Assembly (NCBI RefSeq): GCF_000975155.1
Contig: NZ_BBRG01000006.1
Location: 1-58,680 of the forward strand
DNA from: Demequina globuliformis
GTDB lineage: Bacteria; Actinomycetota; Actinomycetes; Actinomycetales; Demequinaceae
Reading direction: 5' to 3'
Length of the DNA: 58,680 nucleotides
Shown: positions 8,317-16,671 of the stretch, piece by piece
Position numbering within the stretch: position 1 is the stretch's first letter
How the letters are laid out: every line of letters starts with the position of its first letter
Position numbers and translations under genes: made by a program
Notes under the pieces: model-generated
Databases searched by the model: none
What the model saw: only the letters and a program-made list of their open reading frames with translations
Told to the model about the DNA's origin: nothing

Positions 8317-9135
8317 CTACAACCCGACGAGTTCCTCCGACTGCTCCCACAGGCGCCGCCCCAGCTCCGCGTTGCCCACCGCGGGATTGACCTTGCGCGG
8401 AATGGACCGCTTGACGTAGTAGCGGCCGGGCTCAAAGTCAGTGCCGGGGGCCGCCTCGGCGAGCCACACCAACTGATCGGCGCCGCGTTCGGGCGTCACC
8501 GTCACGAGGCGCTTGAGTGGCCCGTGGTACATGAACTCCATGGGGCCGCCTGACCCGGCGGCGAAGTTCGAGCCCACGACGCCCGGGTGGAACGCGGCGG
8601 CGTTCAGCGAGTCACCGTAGCGCCGCTGGAGTTCCTCGGTGAACAGGATGTTCTCGAGCTTCGCGTTGCCGTACGCGGACATCACCGAGTAGTCCCGGGC
8701 GTTCTGCAGGTCCTCGATGTCGAACTTCGCGTAGAGCCTCGCGGCCATTGAGGACGTCTGGATGACTGTCGCGTGCGCAGCCTGCAATGCCGGGAGCAGC
8801 TCGAGGGTCAGCAGAAAGGGAGCGAGGTGGTTGACCTGGAAGGTCTTCTCGTTGCCGTCGGCGGTCAGGGACCGCTCCCCCATGACCCCGCCAGCGTTGT
8901 TCGCGAGGACGTCGACCTGCGGGTGTTCTGCGCGGAGGCGCTCGGCGAGGTCACGCACCTGGTCAAGTTCGGCAAAGTCGCACACGTGGTGTGACGCGCC
9001 GATGCCGCCGGCGACCTCCGCGGTCTTGTCTGGATTGCGGCCTACAAGGACGAGCCGGTGGCCGCGCTTGGCCAGTTCGCGGGCGGCTGCGGCGCCAATT
9101 CCGTCGCTAGCGCCCGTAATGACGATGGTCTTCAT
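8317..9135 (-). CDS. Short-chain dehydrogenase/reductase
   Basis: A 272-aa classical SDR with an N-terminal Rossmann fold. The cofactor motif TGASDGIG is at 7-14, with NNAGG at about 79-83, the catalytic serines TSS (127-129) and the active-site Tyr155/Lys159 in SAYGNAK. An Arg in LVGRNPDK after the second strand favours NADP(H). The overall pattern resembles the retinol-dehydrogenase-like/oxidoreductase group. It starts 15 nt after the acyl-CoA synthetase stop on the same strand, so it may be co-transcribed with it and act on a lipid-derived alcohol or ketone; the substrate is not identifiable. Confidence 0.85.
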   Translation of the reverse strand: MKTIVITGASDGIGAAAARELAKRGHRLVLVGRNPDKTAEVAGGIGASHHVCDFAELDQVRDLAERLRAEHPQVDVLANNAGGVMGERSLTADGNEKTFQVNHLAPFLLTLELLPALQAAHATVIQTSSMAARLYAKFDIEDLQNARDYSVMSAYGNAKLENILFTEELQRRYGDSLNAAAFHPGVVGSNFAAGSGGPMEFMYHGPLKRLVTVTPERGADQLVWLAEAAPGTDFEPGRYYVKRSIPRKVNPAVGNAELGRRLWEQSEELVGL

Positions 9136-9150
9136 GCGGGCCAGGATGCC

Positions 9151-10947
9151 TTACGCGCGCTTCTTCTTCGAATAGATGGACTCGATGACGTCGGAGAAGT
9201 GCTCCATCACGACCGCGCGCCGCACCTTGAGCGAGGCGGTGACCTCCTCGCGTGCCTCCGAGAATTCGCGGGGCAGAATGCGGAACTCCTTGATCGCCTC
9301 CGCCTTAGATACCTGCTCGTTCGCGGCCGCGATAGCGCGGCCCACGGCCTCGCGGACCTTCTCGTTCATCGAAGCGGTCTCCAGGTCCATCTCCGGCAGG
9401 TCGTGCGCGGCGAGCCAGTCCGGCAGCAGCACGGGGTCCAGCGTCACCACCGCGGACACAAAGTGGCGGCCGTCACCGATCACCACGGAATCCTGAATCG
9501 CCGGGTGCGACCGAATAAAGTCCTCCAGCATTGCAGGCTGGATGTTCTTGCCAGAGGACAGCACCAGCAGTTCCTTCTTGCGGCCCGTGATCACCAGGTT
9601 GCCGTCCTGAATCTCGCCCTGGTCGCCGGTGGCGAACCAACCGTCGCGCATCACCTGCGCGGTCGCCTCGGGCGCGTTCCAGTAGCCCGGGAAAGTGCCG
9701 ATGCCGCGCACCAGGATCTCGCCGTCGGCGTCGATCTTGGCTTCACATCCCGCGATGGGGCGCCCCACGGTGCCCATGATCTGGCCGCTCACAGGCGTCC
9801 CGACCACGGCCGCGGAGGTCTCGGTGAGGCCGTAGCCCTGCATCACGGTGATCCCGAGTCCGCGGAAGAAGTGTCCAAAGGACGGCGTGAGCTTGGCTCC
9901 GCCGGCGAGCACGTACTCGAGGTCGCCGCCCAGCAGCGCACGAATCTTGCTCAGCACCAGCTTGTCCGCAATTGCGTAGCGGCGCTTGAGACCACCGGAA
10001 GGACCGCCGTTCTCCATCGCGACCGACCATTCGCGGGCAACCTTCGCGGACCAGCGGAACAGCGTCTTCTTCACCCCGTGCATGGACGTGTCCGCACGGT
10101 TGTAGACAGTCTCGAGCACGCGCGGCACCAGCGGCATCCACGTGGGCTTGAAGGACTGCAGGTCTGCCGCGAGGGACTTGTGGTTGGGGGTGTAGCCGAT
10201 GACCGAACCGGTTGCGAGGGCCAGCACCATCGCGAAGCGTGCGAACACGTGAGCGAGCGGCAGGAACAGCAGCACGCGCGTCTCGCCCTGCACAAAGGCG
10301 CCAAAGTTGGGGTCTGCCTCCACGTTCGCAGCGTGCTCCACCAGGTTGCGGTGTGTGAGCATCGCGCCCTTGGGTCGACCGGTGGTGCCGGAGGTGTAAA
10401 TCAGCGTGGCGAGGTCATCCAGGGTGGCGTTCGCGGTGCGGGCGTCGAGGTCGGCGTCGCTGACGTCCGCGCCACGTGCGGCCAGGGCGTCCAGTCCCTC
10501 GGCCGTGAGCGGCAGCACCTCGGGGGCGCCCTCAAGGCCCGCAAGCATGGCCTGGTTCTCCTCGGACTCGACGCCCACGAGCGACAGGCCCGCGTCCTCC
10601 ACAATCCACGCGCACTGCGAGGCCGAGGACGAAGGGTAGATCGGCACCGTCACGCCGCCCGCAGCGATGATCGCGAAGTCCAACTCGGACCACTCGATGC
10701 GCGTGTCTCCCATGACGCCCACGCGGTCGCCGATCGCGACTCCTGAGGCGATGAGGCCCTTCGCGAGCGAGCGCACGCGGTCGCGGAACTGCCCAATGGT
10801 CACGCCGCTCCACTGGCCCTCAGCATCTTTGACTTCCGCGAACGCAGCACCGGCATTGGCGGAGACGCGCTCGTTCAGCAGCGCAGTGAGGTTCATGGAG
10901 GGGTCGAGGTTCACCAGGGAGGGTGAGGACATCACGTTTTCGGCCAT
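9151..10947 (-). CDS. Long-chain fatty acid-CoA ligase (AMP-forming)
   Basis: A protein of about 598 aa of the adenylate-forming superfamily, closest in architecture to mycobacterial FadD15. It activates fatty acids with ATP and CoA. Visible motifs are the P-loop-like LIYTSGTTGRPKGAMLTHRN, the A5 block MQGYGLTETSA, the A7 block WFATGDQGEI, and the lysine-containing ITGRKKELLVLSSGKNIQPA near the C terminus. The frame is open upstream to 11025, but the ATG at 10947 begins just before the conserved start. A 24-bp near-perfect palindrome sits 9 nt upstream of that ATG and probably overlaps its promoter. Confidence 0.88.
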   Translation of the reverse strand: MAENVMSSPSLVNLDPSMNLTALLNERVSANAGAAFAEVKDAEGQWSGVTIGQFRDRVRSLAKGLIASGVAIGDRVGVMGDTRIEWSELDFAIIAAGGVTVPIYPSSSASQCAWIVEDAGLSLVGVESEENQAMLAGLEGAPEVLPLTAEGLDALAARGADVSDADLDARTANATLDDLATLIYTSGTTGRPKGAMLTHRNLVEHAANVEADPNFGAFVQGETRVLLFLPLAHVFARFAMVLALATGSVIGYTPNHKSLAADLQSFKPTWMPLVPRVLETVYNRADTSMHGVKKTLFRWSAKVAREWSVAMENGGPSGGLKRRYAIADKLVLSKIRALLGGDLEYVLAGGAKLTPSFGHFFRGLGITVMQGYGLTETSAAVVGTPVSGQIMGTVGRPIAGCEAKIDADGEILVRGIGTFPGYWNAPEATAQVMRDGWFATGDQGEIQDGNLVITGRKKELLVLSSGKNIQPAMLEDFIRSHPAIQDSVVIGDGRHFVSAVVTLDPVLLPDWLAAHDLPEMDLETASMNEKVREAVGRAIAAANEQVSKAEAIKEFRILPREFSEAREEVTASLKVRRAVVMEHFSDVIESIYSKKKRA

Positions 10948-10955
10948 GCTCCATC

Positions 10956-10979
10956 GTAACTTACGCGCGCGTAGGTTAC
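10956..10979. promoter_or_regulatory. 24-bp palindromic operator before the acyl-CoA ligase gene
   Basis: On the plus strand: GTAAC-T-TACGCG / CGCGTA-G-GTTAC. Eleven of twelve positions are symmetric. It lies 9-32 nt upstream of the ligase ATG, where a repressor would block transcription. Palindromes of this size fit TetR- or GntR-type fatty-acid regulators, but the regulator is not identified in the window. Confidence 0.65.
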
Positions 10980-11001
10980 GGAGACGTAGGTCCCGCATGG
11001 T

Positions 11002-11012
11002 GGGCCGATGCC
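11002..11012. repeat. GGGCCGATGCC dispersed 11-mer (one of 12 exact copies)
   Basis: Exact copies in this orientation start at 11002, 27616, 34842, 40439 and 49055; reverse-complement copies (GGCATCGGCCC) start at 5836, 13497, 23161, 23671, 37639, 40470 and 51297. Ten-of-eleven matches occur near 20685, 22256, 52124, 52149 and 57425. Five of the 12 exact copies are intergenic. At about 70 percent GC, roughly 0.2 exact copies are expected in this window over both strands. Confidence 0.7.
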
Positions 11013-11026
11013 GTGGTTCCGTCACG

Positions 11027-11069
11027 CACCGGGCTAGGAACGGGCGCAGCGCCCGTTCCTAGCCCGGTG
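11027..11069. terminator. 21-bp perfect hairpin
   Basis: A perfect inverted repeat of 21 bp per arm around a single central base (A11048), with core GGGCTAGGAACGGGC. It lies between two minus-strand genes, just after the zinc-ribbon gene stop, and has no T-tract. It is most likely a strong terminator for 11096-11668 that insulates the acyl-CoA ligase promoter. Confidence 0.65.
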
Positions 11070-11095
11070 TGTGGTGCGCAGGTTCGGCTGGAGCG

Positions 11096-11668
11096 CTAGC
11101 CGCAGTAGTCGCAGCGCCCCGTCGCGGGAAGGTTCGTGAAGCAGGACGCACAGGTCGCGACGACGGGCTCCTCGTTCTTCTTCTTGCGCGCGGCAGGCTT
11201 GGCGAGGGTAGCCGTCGCCGTGCCCGCGCTGAGGGACGAGCGGTACTCGGTGTACTCGCCAGACGGGTCAAGCGAGGACCCGAGGTCCTCCCCCATCGGC
11301 AAGTCGAGTTCCCACTGAGCGAGCGGTTCGTCGGAGTCTGCGCCGGCGCGAACTGACGCGTGGGCGGCTGCACGGGAGGCGGCACCGGGTAGCTCGATCC
11401 ACTGGCTCTCGCCGTCTGCGGGATGCAGGGCAATGTAAAGCTCAGTGATGAAGGCGACGGGCTTGGAGACTCCGAGCGCCTCCAGTGCGATGTAGTCGCG
11501 CGAGGCAGGGATGAAGACGTGTTCGTAGGTGAATCCGTGGAGGATGTCGCGAACGCGGTCGACGGCGCCCAGGGGAAGGGCGAAGTCGCCCATGGCGGCG
11601 TCGAGCGAGCGGAAGTAGGTACGGCTGTCAGAGTCTGCGGCAGAAGTCACCGGAGAATCTTGCCGCAT
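11096..11668 (-). CDS. Uncharacterised protein with C-terminal zinc ribbon
   Basis: A protein of about 190 aa that I do not recognise. Residues 15-125 look like a globular domain (FRSLDAAMGDFALPLGAVDRV, YIALEALGVSKPVAFITELY). A low-complexity basic stretch AARKKKNEE follows, and the last 18 residues form a CxxC...CxxC zinc ribbon (CASCFTNLPATGRCDYCG). The ATG at 11668 was chosen; the frame is open a further 51 nt. The stop is followed by a large hairpin. It has no operon partner. Confidence 0.6.
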   Translation of the reverse strand: MRQDSPVTSAADSDSRTYFRSLDAAMGDFALPLGAVDRVRDILHGFTYEHVFIPASRDYIALEALGVSKPVAFITELYIALHPADGESQWIELPGAASRAAAHASVRAGADSDEPLAQWELDLPMGEDLGSSLDPSGEYTEYRSSLSAGTATATLAKPAARKKKNEEPVVATCASCFTNLPATGRCDYCG

Positions 11669-11711
11669 CCCCGGGGGCCCGGTTGACCACCTGAGCGCGG
11701 CGCGCCGGGAA

Positions 11712-11745
11712 CTTGACATGGCCGTTTTTTCATGGCCATGTCAAG
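11712..11745. promoter_or_regulatory. 12-bp inverted repeat with T-rich loop
   Basis: CTTGACATGGCC / GGCCATGTCAAG flank a 10-nt loop GTTTTTTCAT, between the DrrB-like gene (stop at 11779) and the zinc-ribbon gene (start 11668), both minus strand. The T run lies inside the loop rather than after the stem, so it does not look like a standard terminator. It could be a terminator for the exporter operon or an operator for the next gene. Confidence 0.45.
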
Positions 11746-11778
11746 CCCCGCGCGACGCCCTCTCAGCGAGCGTTATTT

Positions 11779-12705
11779 CTACTTGGGGTCGCGGTACTTC
11801 CACATCGTGAGCGACCCGAAGACGGCGACCAAAATGACCGCCCACATGAGCGACAACGTCAGGTCGGAGCCTGGTGATACTCCGTCCATGAGAGCCCGTA
11901 CCGCCGTCACGAGGTGCGAAACCGGGTTGACGTTGACCCACGCTTGCAGCCAGCCGGGCATGGTCGAGGGGTCAACGAAGATGTTGGACGCGAACACGAG
12001 GGGCATCATGACCATCATCGCGACTCCCATGATGGAGCCGGCGGTGCGCAGGATGAGCGACAGGAACGTCCACACCCAGCCCAGGGCGAAGGCAAAGATG
12101 AGGAGCAGCAGCACGCCTGCCGCCACTCCCGCAATGCCTCCTGCTGGGCGCCACCCGATGAACCAGCACACCACCGCGGTGATGACGGACGCGACCGTGA
12201 ACCGCACGGCATCGCCCAGCAGCATGCCCACGAGCGCGCTGGGCCGCCAGATGGGCAGCGACCGGAAGCGATCAAAGACGCCCTTGTCGATGTCCGTGCG
12301 CAACGTGGTGCCGGTGTACATCGTGATCATCAGCACCGACTGCACAAGGATGCCGGGCGCGAGGTACGCGATGTACCCATCGACCGAACCCGCGATCGCC
12401 CCACCAAACAGGTAGGTAAACAACAGGGTCATGACGACCGGGAACACCGTGACGTCGAAGAGCTGCTCGGGTACGTGTTTGATCTTGAGCAGCGCGCGCC
12501 ACCCGAATGTCACCGACGTGGACAACGCGCTGGGGCGCGGCGGCCGCTCGGTGTTCGCGAGCGCCTGCGCAATGGCGTCTGCTTGCGGCGCGGCCTCAGT
12601 GGACGGTGCGGCAGACATGTCGACCGCCGTACTCACGGCCGTGGTGGCCGGGCCTGCGGGCTCGTTGATGGGCTCGCCTTCTTGATTACCGGTGTACGTG
12701 CTCAT
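11779..12705 (-). CDS. ABC-2 type exporter permease (DrrB-like)
   Basis: A 308-aa membrane subunit of an ABC-2 exporter. Residues 1-65 are an Ala/Pro/Thr-rich cytosolic extension. Six hydrophobic segments follow: about 85-105, 115-135, 165-185, 195-220, 222-245 and 285-303. The family block [28 protein letters not shown] and the late [16 protein letters not shown] match DrrB-type drug/lipid exporters. The ATG overlaps the stop of the ATPase gene by 4 nt and follows GAGGAAG, so the two are coupled and form one transporter. Confidence 0.85.
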   Translation of the reverse strand: MSTYTGNQEGEPINEPAGPATTAVSTAVDMSAAPSTEAAPQADAIAQALANTERPPRPSALSTSVTFGWRALLKIKHVPEQLFDVTVFPVVMTLLFTYLFGGAIAGSVDGYIAYLAPGILVQSVLMITMYTGTTLRTDIDKGVFDRFRSLPIWRPSALVGMLLGDAVRFTVASVITAVVCWFIGWRPAGGIAGVAAGVLLLLIFAFALGWVWTFLSLILRTAGSIMGVAMMVMMPLVFASNIFVDPSTMPGWLQAWVNVNPVSHLVTAVRALMDGVSPGSDLTLSLMWAVILVAVFGSLTMWKYRDPK

Positions 12706-13673
12706 GCCGCTTCCTCCTCGTTCACGGCCGCCTCCGCGACGGGCTTGCCCGTCAGCGCAAGGAATACTTCATCGAGAGTGGGTTGGCCGAGCGAGAACTG
12801 CGCAAGACCGACCCCCTCAGAGTCGAGCGCACTGAGCGCCCGGGTCACGCGCCCGCGGTCGTCGATCGCGGCGGTCAGTCCCTGTGGGTCGGCAGACCGC
12901 TCCACATCCACGCCCAGCTCGCGGACAAGGATGTCGCGAGCGTTCTCGCGTTCGTCACGGTGCATGACCCGCACGTGCAGCGCGCCCGCGCCAACCGACG
13001 CCTTCAGTTCCGTCGCAGAGCCCTCTGCGATGACCTTGCCGCTGTCGATGACGGAGATCCGGTCCGCGAGCTGGTCGGCCTCATCGAGGTACTGGGTTGT
13101 CAGCATCACGGTGGTGCCGAAGTCGACCATCGCGCGGATGATGTCCCACACCTCGTTGCGTGAACGGGGGTCGAGGCCAGTCGTGGGCTCGTCTAAGAAC
13201 AAGAGCTCTGGCGTGACCACAATGGATGCCGCGATGTCGATGCGGCGACGCATGCCGCCCGAATACTTCTTGACTTGCCGGTCCGCGGCGTCTGACAGTC
13301 CAAAAGCGTCGAGCAGCTCGTTCGCGCGCCGCACAGCCGCCTTGCCTGAGTGGCCATAGAGCTTGGCGATCAGCCGAAGATTCTCGCTACCGGTCAAGTC
13401 CTCATCCACCGACGCGAACTGCCCCGTGAGCGAGACTCGCGAACGTACCTCGTCCGCCTGAGACGAAATGTCGTAGCCGAGTACGGTGCCCGTGCCGGCA
13501 TCGGCCCTAATCAAGGTCGCGAGCATGCGGATGGTGGTCGTTTTCCCGGCCCCATTGGGGCCAAGGAAGCCGTGCACGCCACCGCGCGTGATCGCGAGGT
13601 CCACTCCGTCTACTGCGCGCGTGTCCCCGTAGGTTTTGACGAGCCCATGCGTCTCGATGGCAAGGTCTGCCAC
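12702..13673 (-). CDS. ABC exporter ATPase (DrrA-like)
   Basis: A 323-aa ATPase of the daunorubicin-resistance (DrrA) type. Walker A is GPNGAGKTT (38-46), the signature is [12 protein letters not shown], and Walker B is [12 protein letters not shown], followed by the H-loop region [14 protein letters not shown]. The C-terminal extension after about residue 215 is typical of DrrA. The start codon is GTG at 13673 with GGGAGG 5 nt upstream. It pairs with the overlapping DrrB-like permease. The substrate (drug, lipid or glycolipid) cannot be predicted. Confidence 0.88.
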   Translation of the reverse strand: MADLAIETHGLVKTYGDTRAVDGVDLAITRGGVHGFLGPNGAGKTTTIRMLATLIRADAGTGTVLGYDISSQADEVRSRVSLTGQFASVDEDLTGSENLRLIAKLYGHSGKAAVRRANELLDAFGLSDAADRQVKKYSGGMRRRIDIAASIVVTPELLFLDEPTTGLDPRSRNEVWDIIRAMVDFGTTVMLTTQYLDEADQLADRISVIDSGKVIAEGSATELKASVGAGALHVRVMHRDERENARDILVRELGVDVERSADPQGLTAAIDDRGRVTRALSALDSEGVGLAQFSLGQPTLDEVFLALTGKPVAEAAVNEEEAA

Positions 13674-13721
13674 GATGCCTCCCCGGCGTCACTCGCGAGG
13701 GCCATCCCCTCGCACCCCATC

Positions 13722-13727
13722 AGAGTA
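13722..13727 (-). promoter_or_regulatory. Candidate -10 for the DrrAB-like operon
   Basis: TACTCT on the minus strand about 50 nt upstream of the GTG. A 7-bp hairpin (GCGAGGG / CCCTCGC, 13695-13713) lies in the resulting 5' untranslated region. Confidence 0.3.
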
Positions 13728-13760
13728 GATCCGGGCACCGACATTGGCCATCGATGCCGG

Positions 13761-14411
13761 TCAGGTCTGCTGCACGCGCTCCGTGGAGGCGAGCGCCTCG
13801 CGAAGTTCGTCCGCCGTCATGCGCGGGCCATACCCAGGCGTGTCGCGCTCAATGCGCCAGCTCTCCGACAGCGGCCCCAGGTCCACGGCGTCGTAGCCGA
13901 GCGTGTCCAAGAACTCGGTGACCACCTGCTTGGCGCCAGGGTCGGCACCGGCGATGGCGAGCGCGCGGCGGTCTTCATGCCCGGCCGGCAGGCCGTGCGC
14001 GGGGATGTCCTTGGCGTAGATGTGGTTGAACGACTTCACCACGTGAGAGTGCGGCAGGTGCTTTTGCAGCAGCTCCGACGTCGTGGAGACGTTCGTGTCG
14101 AGTGCCGGGATGCGGCCGTCGCGCTGCGGGTAGTAGTTGTTGGCGTCCAGCACCACGGTGTCCTCAAGCGGCTCCTTGGGAAGCTTCTCGATCGCGTGCA
14201 GCGGGATCGCGATGAGGACAAAGTCGCCCTGACGCGCCGCCGAGTCGACGGTCGCCGCCTTCGCGTGCTCCTCACCCAACTCCGCGATGAGGTCCTTGAG
14301 CGTCTCCGGCCCACGCGAGTTCGCGATCACCACATCGTGACCGGCGGCGATGGCCGCCCTGGCCACGTTGGTGCCGATGTTGCCTGCTCCGATAATGCCT
14401 ACTGTGCTCAT
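13761..14411 (-). CDS. NADP/F420 oxidoreductase-like protein
   Basis: A 216-aa protein with an N-terminal Rossmann motif VGIIGAGNIGTNVARAA (4-20) and the following IANSRGPETL, a form seen in F420H2:NADP+ oxidoreductase-like (Fno/NpdG-like) proteins. A second block DANNYYPQRDGRIPALD and the later VVKSFNHIYAKDI also fit that family. Many actinobacterial members are of unsettled substrate. It is alone on the minus strand, divergent from the restriction enzyme gene, and marks the left border of the accessory island. Confidence 0.75.
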   Translation of the reverse strand: MSTVGIIGAGNIGTNVARAAIAAGHDVVIANSRGPETLKDLIAELGEEHAKAATVDSAARQGDFVLIAIPLHAIEKLPKEPLEDTVVLDANNYYPQRDGRIPALDTNVSTTSELLQKHLPHSHVVKSFNHIYAKDIPAHGLPAGHEDRRALAIAGADPGAKQVVTEFLDTLGYDAVDLGPLSESWRIERDTPGYGPRMTADELREALASTERVQQT

Positions 14412-14519
14412 GGTTGCGGCAACGTGCTGGGGTGGGTCAGGTATTCCTGCCCATTCTCGCCGCTCGCGAACGCAGCTTCAAGCGCACCGCAGCACGTAGG
14501 TCGAGCAGATCGGTACGGA

Positions 14520-14525
14520 TAGGCT
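14520..14525 (+). promoter_or_regulatory. -10 element of the NotI-like gene
   Basis: TAGGCT followed by a 7-nt spacer and ATG at 14533; no Shine-Dalgarno. This is consistent with a leaderless mRNA. Confidence 0.5.
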
Positions 14526-14532
14526 TAACCAC

Positions 14533-15447
14533 ATGGCCAATCAAATCTTGGAGTGGTACGGGTACGCCCCGGCTAACTCAAGTCTCGTCGCCAGGAACGC
14601 AGCAAGCCAAAAACTCTGCCCTTTCGTGCCCGGACCCTGCACGAAAAAAGGTGGAGCTTGCTCAGTCGCCGTCGGACCGTCGGAAGTTCCGGTTTGTCCA
14701 AAGAGGCTCTACTTCAGCAATTTCCATATGCTGCGCCGAGTCGCGGAACGCGCGTTCGGCGAGCTCGATATTCGACGCGACCAAGATGATCATCAACCCG
14801 CGCTTGTACCCGGGAGCCGAGCGGCAAGTGCCGCTTTGAAACACCGTCAGATTCAAGTCGGAGTCTTTGGCCAGGGTTGGGACGGCGAAGTCAAGCTCCC
14901 GCCCGCCAGCCCGGGTGGGGCTCGGTACTCCGTCGACTTCACCCTGATAGCCATCGACGGTCACGGTGGGCTAGTCGGCATCGCCCCTGTCGAGGTTCAA
15001 ACCATCGACACGACAGGGAGCTACAGGGGCTCGCTCAGCGCGCTGGAGGAAGATCGCTCCAATGTCCCGTCAAAGTTCGGAATGAACTGGGAGAACGTAA
15101 ACAAACGCATCATTCCACAACTCATATCCAAGGGTTTACTACTTCAAGGCGAGCGTCTGTGTTCTACAGGGCTCTATTTTGTTACTCCTGAAGCAGTCTA
15201 TGACAAGATAATGCTGCGGCTCGGCGGGCCCGATCGATTTCGGGAGTTACCGCCTCAGCCCGGAAGTATCACATTCATCCGATACGCCTATCGATCGCAG
15301 GAGCGGCGAGAATCTGCAGCACTGGAGCTCACCGAGCTCCCGGACCTCACTATTTCCACGAGCGACATGTCACTTGCCTTCATTTCACCTCAGAACTTGC
15401 CTCCAGCGGGGGCATACGAAGACGCGGTTAGCGCTCGTCTGCGATAG
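14533..15447 (+). CDS. NotI-family type II restriction endonuclease
   Basis: 304 aa. Four cysteines at 29, 36, 43 and 55 (LCPF, PCTKK, ACSV, VCPK) match the spacing pattern of the iron-binding fold of NotI. The PD-(D/E)XK core is YSVDFTL (Asp135) then APVEVQTID (Glu154, Gln156), followed by TGSYRGSLSALE, which parallels NotI EIQTMDFHGSYKHAVGAID. Substrate is double-stranded DNA; the exact site is unknown, as NotI-family members could differ in specificity. It is shorter than NotI (383 aa). Local GC is low (27 of 60 bases at 15121-15180), unlike flanking genes, which suggests acquisition. Its stop is 18 nt from the convergent methyltransferase stop. Confidence 0.8.
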   Translation: MANQILEWYGYAPANSSLVARNAASQKLCPFVPGPCTKKGGACSVAVGPSEVPVCPKRLYFSNFHMLRRVAERAFGELDIRRDQDDHQPALVPGSRAASAALKHRQIQVGVFGQGWDGEVKLPPASPGGARYSVDFTLIAIDGHGGLVGIAPVEVQTIDTTGSYRGSLSALEEDRSNVPSKFGMNWENVNKRIIPQLISKGLLLQGERLCSTGLYFVTPEAVYDKIMLRLGGPDRFRELPPQPGSITFIRYAYRSQERRESAALELTELPDLTISTSDMSLAFISPQNLPPAGAYEDAVSARLR

Positions 15448-15465
15448 CCTTGACCGTGGCGCTCG

Positions 15466-16671
15466 CTACGAATGCTCCAGCTCTGCATGCGCCTCGATGC
15501 CTTGCTTAAGGGTCGTTCGCAGCGCAAAGCCGACGGCCGCCGCCAGTTTCGGCGGTACGGCGTTTCCAACCTGCTCGTACTGATCCGCACGCGACCCCAG
15601 GAACACGTAGGAGTCAGGGAATGACTGAATGCGCGCAGCTTCCCGCACCGTGAAAACTCTGTCTTGTGCGTAATGGAAGTACGCGCCCCAGTGCGGGTCA
15701 CATTTAGTGAGAATCGTCGACGCAAGTCCGTCTGGATTCACTCTGCCGTAGCGTTTCGTGTGGTCTGAACGGCGCGCACGTTTCATGCCCGCCGGCAACA
15801 TTTCGAACGGAATATCTGTCCAGTTGCCGCCTGGCGGAATGTGTCGCAAGCGCGCGAGATTCACAGCCCCGAGGCGCGGCGCCGCGTGATTGAGCACACC
15901 GGCGGACGCGTCTCGCATCTCAGACTGATACTTAGTCGTTGGTTCGCTCGCGTAGGGCGCGCCATCCTGCGTAGCTTCACCATTGGCCAATGGCGGCAGG
16001 TCTGAGAGCGCTTCTCGCACGGTCACAAACCTGGGCAAGTCAGCTTCCGCCTCTTTCTCGACAAGCGGGCGCCCCCTGAACTTCGATGTGAAGTTGGCGC
16101 GGACAGGGCCCTGGTGGGTCGGTCTCGGAAAGAGCTCTGTGGGATCGGCCAGGTCCTTGCCTGCCAGGATAAATGTCCGCCAACGCGTCTGCGGCACCCC
16201 GTAGTTGGCTGCGTACAGAATACGAACGTCAGCGCGATAACCCAGGTCCTGTAGCGACTGCAAAATAGCAGCAAGTGTCGATCCGCCCTCGAACGACACT
16301 AAGCCCGGAACATTCTCGATCAACACACGCTTGGGCTGGAACTCCTCGACGAACCGCAGGTACTCCCGAAAGAGGTGGTTTCGACGGTCATCGCCCGATC
16401 GAGTAGGCGCGTTAATCGAAAAACCCTGACATGGGGGGCCTCCCGCGACCAAGTCGAGCTCGCCGACGCCGAGCCCCACCTTGCGCCTGACCTGAGCAGC
16501 GTCAACGTCGCGGATATCGCGCGACTCTACTATCGCCAGCGGATGGTTGGCCGCGTACGTCTCTGCGTACTGGGGCACAACTTCATTGGCGTAGACGGTG
16601 GCGAAGCCCGCATGGCTTAGGCCATGAGAGAGGCCACCTGCACCCGCAAACAGGTCAACCGAAGTCAGCAT
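15466..16671 (-). CDS. DNA (cytosine-5) methyltransferase
   Basis: A 401-aa C5-cytosine methyltransferase, the probable protecting partner of the convergent NotI-like endonuclease. Motifs are in canonical order: I DLFAGAGGLS (6-15), IV GGPPCQGFS with catalytic Cys81, VI ENVPG (119-123), VIII QTRWRTF, IX FTVREAARIQSFPD, X YEQVGNAVPP. The variable target-recognition region lies between VIII and IX (about 180-320). It would transfer methyl from S-adenosylmethionine to one cytosine in the shared target. The start ATG follows GAGAGGAC by about 9 nt. All motifs are intact, so it should be active. Confidence 0.92.
   Translation of the reverse strand: MLTSVDLFAGAGGLSHGLSHAGFATVYANEVVPQYAETYAANHPLAIVESRDIRDVDAAQVRRKVGLGVGELDLVAGGPPCQGFSINAPTRSGDDRRNHLFREYLRFVEEFQPKRVLIENVPGLVSFEGGSTLAAILQSLQDLGYRADVRILYAANYGVPQTRWRTFILAGKDLADPTELFPRPTHQGPVRANFTSKFRGRPLVEKEAEADLPRFVTVREALSDLPPLANGEATQDGAPYASEPTTKYQSEMRDASAGVLNHAAPRLGAVNLARLRHIPPGGNWTDIPFEMLPAGMKRARRSDHTKRYGRVNPDGLASTILTKCDPHWGAYFHYAQDRVFTVREAARIQSFPDSYVFLGSRADQYEQVGNAVPPKLAAAVGFALRTTLKQGIEAHAELEHS

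Noticed and set aside
9058..10746. Long open frame (562 codons) on the plus strand opposite the acyl-CoA ligase gene
   Set aside because: It is antisense to a clear enzyme gene, has the Arg/His/Gly-rich composition of a GC-rich complementary frame and no recognisable domain. The same applies to open frames at 35689-36969, 37981-39411 and 53700-55094.
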